A stretch of DNA of 64,000 bases, taken from positions 18,965,060 to 19,029,059 of the forward strand of contig OX442314.1 of NCBI GenBank assembly GCA_949358305.1, in the 5' to 3' direction. Source of the DNA: Strigamia acuminata. Lineage: Eukaryota; Arthropoda; Chilopoda; Geophilomorpha; Linotaeniidae. The notes beneath the pieces were generated by a model, which saw only the letters and a program-made list of their open reading frames with translations, had not been told where the DNA came from and ran no database searches. Position numbers and translations under genes: made by a program. Positions 61,313 to 64,000 of the stretch are shown piece after piece. Numbering within the stretch: position 1 is the first letter of the stretch; every line of letters begins with the position of its first letter.

Positions 61313-63812
61313 TTTACAATTCCGCAGCGGAACTTGGTGCGAGATAAAATTGAACAACACTTATGGAAGACATTTTAACCGAAAGTAAATCGCCAATAAT
61401 GATAGCAGAGCAGAAGGACAAGCGACTGCATTTCTATTTTAAGTGCCTCAACAAGTTATTTCTTTTGTTTGTTTTTCTTTTGCATGTAAATGATATTGTT
61501 TTCGTTTTTCCTTGAGCTAATTTCATCATTTGTACTTGCAGATATGGTAATAATACTACCAACAATTTATCACATTTTAAAACGTTTCTGGAAATCTGGG
61601 ATTCAATTGCCCTAAATTCCATGCTAATTATATGCAAATTTTTAATTACTAGACGTAAAAAAAAGCTTGCCAGTCCGGTTTTTTTTCAAACAATTTTTTC
61701 TAAGTCCTTCTTCATATCATGAAAAGTTTTAACATCATTTCTACAATTATTCGAGTATTTAAATCGATTTTAATTAGAAAAAATAAAAAATAAAAACCCC
61801 GAAGAAAAAAAAACTCTTGGAAACGGTCCTCGCCAGTGTTTTTTATTGGTAGCTCCGTGCCAATAATTAAAAATTGATTTCAATTAATTTTTTTTTAAAA
61901 AAAAATAATTTTTTTAAATCCAACTTTTTCTCTTTTCCAATTATGATGTCGTGATGATAATGACACCGTTTTTTCCATCCATTTTTGGTGTGACTTTTCC
62001 TCCCCGTGTTTCCAAGTGAGAATTAGATTTAATTTATTATTTAGTATTTCCTCCTTGCTCTGTTTTGACAAGTTACGTTGATTTGTTGCAAATTGTATCA
62101 TGCCCATAATTAGCCTCTTGACGGCCAGCTGCATTGCAAATGTCATTTTAGGCTTAAATAATTACAATATTCTCTTTCCAACGTTAATTCCCAAACCCTC
62201 TTAAAATTTCATCTTTAAAGCCCGAATACGATCTGATATGAGTAATTACTAAACTCATCCATAAATTAAAATTACAAATTCGCTAATTATTTCACTCATA
62301 TATTTTTTACATTTAAATTTCCAAAATCTAAATACTGGGACTTTTAAATCCCCATTACAAGAAATCCAGAAAAATAAGCCCATTTACCACAAATCTCCAT
62401 GAATGGATCTTTGTTTATTTTCTTGCAATTTTTTCTAACCATCTTCTTCAGGAAGGAACATCTTCTAAATCCATCATCCTCAAAGTGTTGCATCCTTCAA
62501 GAACCCCACAGTTGGACGTCCATTTCACCCAACACCCCCTCTTGAGTTTCCATTTCCACACAAATCCAAAGATCATTAAGTGAAAGTGATCTCTCAAACA
62601 ACATTCATCAAAGGCATAAAAAGACTCGAAAGAGAAAGAAAGAAATCGAAAAAAATAACCGCCATTAACGACCCCCGCACTATTCTTCTTTTCGTTTTCT
62701 TTTTTCATTAAAACTTACCTTTTTTTCTTGGTTGAATTAAATTATACACAATCTAGGAATGCAAGAAATGGGACTTACCTAAAAAAAAAATAGAAAAAAA
62801 ACAACTTATCAATAATCAAGTATCATAGTCATAGCAACTAAATCAAATAACTTAATCTTAAGTCCAGACTTAAAAAAAATTCGAGTGAGTTTTTGCCACT
62901 ATTTTAACTGATGAAGGGATAACACTTGAAGGACAAGCTACTGCTACTTTATACATGATGACACGGATTGTCTTTATAATTTATAATTAGGCCTACTGGC
63001 ATTACAGTTTTTTTTTTAAACTTTATTTTTATAAATCATCAGTCTTTGTTCTATAATCCTCATTTAAAAAATAGATCAATGCAAAATTATTTTGTCTTGT
63101 TTTTAGTGCACTCAAAACCAAACTACGAAATAAATAAATTTTAATAAGACAGCTTTATTTTTACGAACTTAATAGAGTTTGCGTTGGTTATAGTGATAAA
63201 ATTCTAGACATTAGTTTTCCCCTACATAAGTTACAACTCGTTACAACTGGAATGCAAATGGCGATGACCTCTAATCGCCGCCATATGCAATTCCGTTTTT
63301 ATTCTGTGCAGTACAAGTTGTAATTTTAAACTTTTCATACTTTCACCATTGTTTTTGAAGGAATAAAACAACATCAGCTTTCTATTTAATCAAAATCAGC
63401 TCCTGAGAAGTTTGAGAAAAAGTTACATGGCGCACTCTCACTCTTTCCAGCTGATAAACATATCGCAAACACGAGAAAATAGCAAACGCAACAATCGCAT
63501 AGTCAAGTAGCAATAATTTTGGATGAAATGAAATACTTGGAATTCTCGAGTGGAAACTTAAACAAGCTCTTAAAACCTAATTTTATTACAGTCTGCACTA
63601 TCAATTTACGTTTACGTGGAAAAATAGATAAAAACCAAAGGTTGTGATTAGGAGTTCTCCGTTCAATCAAATCCATTAGACCAAAAGAACCTTTGCCACA
63701 GACAGTAATGGGACTGTCACATCAAAGAGTCACCACAGAGAAAACGGGGAAGAAGAAGAACGTTCAAAATCGACTGGAACCGAGAAGACTTTAATGGAAT
63801 CTATTAACAGCC

Positions 63813-63826
63813 GTCGCTATGGCAAC
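63813..63826. promoter_or_regulatory. X-box-like motif
   Basis: GTCGCTATGGCAAC fits the RFX X-box consensus with an AT spacer. No gene start is visible nearby, so its target, if any, is unknown. Confidence 0.2.
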
Positions 63827-64000
63827 CAATGGACTATTCAGGTGGTCCATTGGAATGGAAGAGCGAAGAGAGGGGAATGGCAAACAAGTCCTAAAGTCAA
63901 CTGTAACTTGATGACTGAGAGGGGAGTCAGGGATTCAGTCAAGGCATCTTCTACCATAAAAACAGATTGCACTCTGGGATTCTCTTTTACATTTTTGCAA

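Larger units (their letters stand above)
48492..64000. other. 15.5 kb without a supportable gene (Eph first intron or 5' flank)
   Basis: AT-rich and poor in long frames on both strands. The Eph signal-peptide exon must lie on the - strand either here or beyond the window. Short frames (up to about 96 codons) lack domains, splice context and codon consistency. It includes a 21-base A run, a CA repeat, an ORF-like GC-richer block at 60.87-61.31 kb, a second X-box-like site and a GTTGCC...GGCAAC inverted pair at about 52264-52291. A region of this size at the 5' end of a developmental receptor often contains enhancers. Confidence 0.5.

Noticed and set aside
1-64000. CRISPR arrays, operons or bacterial-type systems
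   Set aside because: Gene structure is eukaryotic throughout; no regularly spaced short repeats with unique spacers occur.

Overview
The window is arthropod nuclear DNA, most likely from an insect. It is AT-rich, its genes are split by many short (about 45-70 base) GT-AG introns, and the gene set is animal: neprilysin, NADPH oxidase, rootletin and an Eph receptor. The oxidase resembles the NOX4-like 'Nox4-art' type that some arthropods carry and Drosophila lacks. Together with the compact introns this would fit a beetle or a similar insect, but the order is inference.

Layout from left to right. A small + strand gene for a secreted protein with a possible transcobalamin/DUF4430-like C-terminal domain (0.8-2.0 kb). 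A complete 19-exon neprilysin-type M13 metallopeptidase on the - strand (2.4-13.3 kb), whose sixth intron carries a candidate 1.6 kb DNA transposon. A + strand gene (15.2-18.1 kb) joining an EXD1-type 3'-5' exonuclease fold with a degraded active site to a long Lys/Arg/Ser/Cys repeat tail. A complete 15-exon NOX4-like NADPH oxidase on the - strand (18.6-21.2 kb), convergent with the previous gene. A decayed Tc1/mariner fragment, then a complete, recent, non-autonomous LTR retroelement with identical LTRs and a 5-base target duplication (22.1-24.7 kb). A 33-exon rootletin gene on the - strand (26.0-36.6 kb, about 2,337 residues). A small unrecognised + strand gene (37.7-38.1 kb). The Eph receptor tyrosine kinase on the - strand (40.1-48.5 kb), visible from the ephrin-binding domain to the SAM domain and stop codon. 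The last 15.5 kb (48.5-64 kb) holds no gene I can support and is probably the first intron or 5' flank of Eph.

For the four large conserved genes I placed exon ends by hand from GT-AG signals and required reading phase to be continuous from exon to exon. The totals are whole codons and give family-typical lengths (neprilysin 766 aa, oxidase 548 aa, rootletin about 2,337 aa). The genes are unrelated functionally (peptide degradation, H2O2/superoxide production, ciliary rootlet, contact signalling), so the window is ordinary animal chromosome rather than an operon-like system.

The least ordinary items are the pseudo-exonuclease fused to homogenised CKKRRSSCAS repeats, the young LTR element whose only protein is a charged repeat protein without reverse transcriptase, an 18-base in-phase microexon in the Eph juxtamembrane region, and a phase-compatible candidate cassette exon in rootletin.
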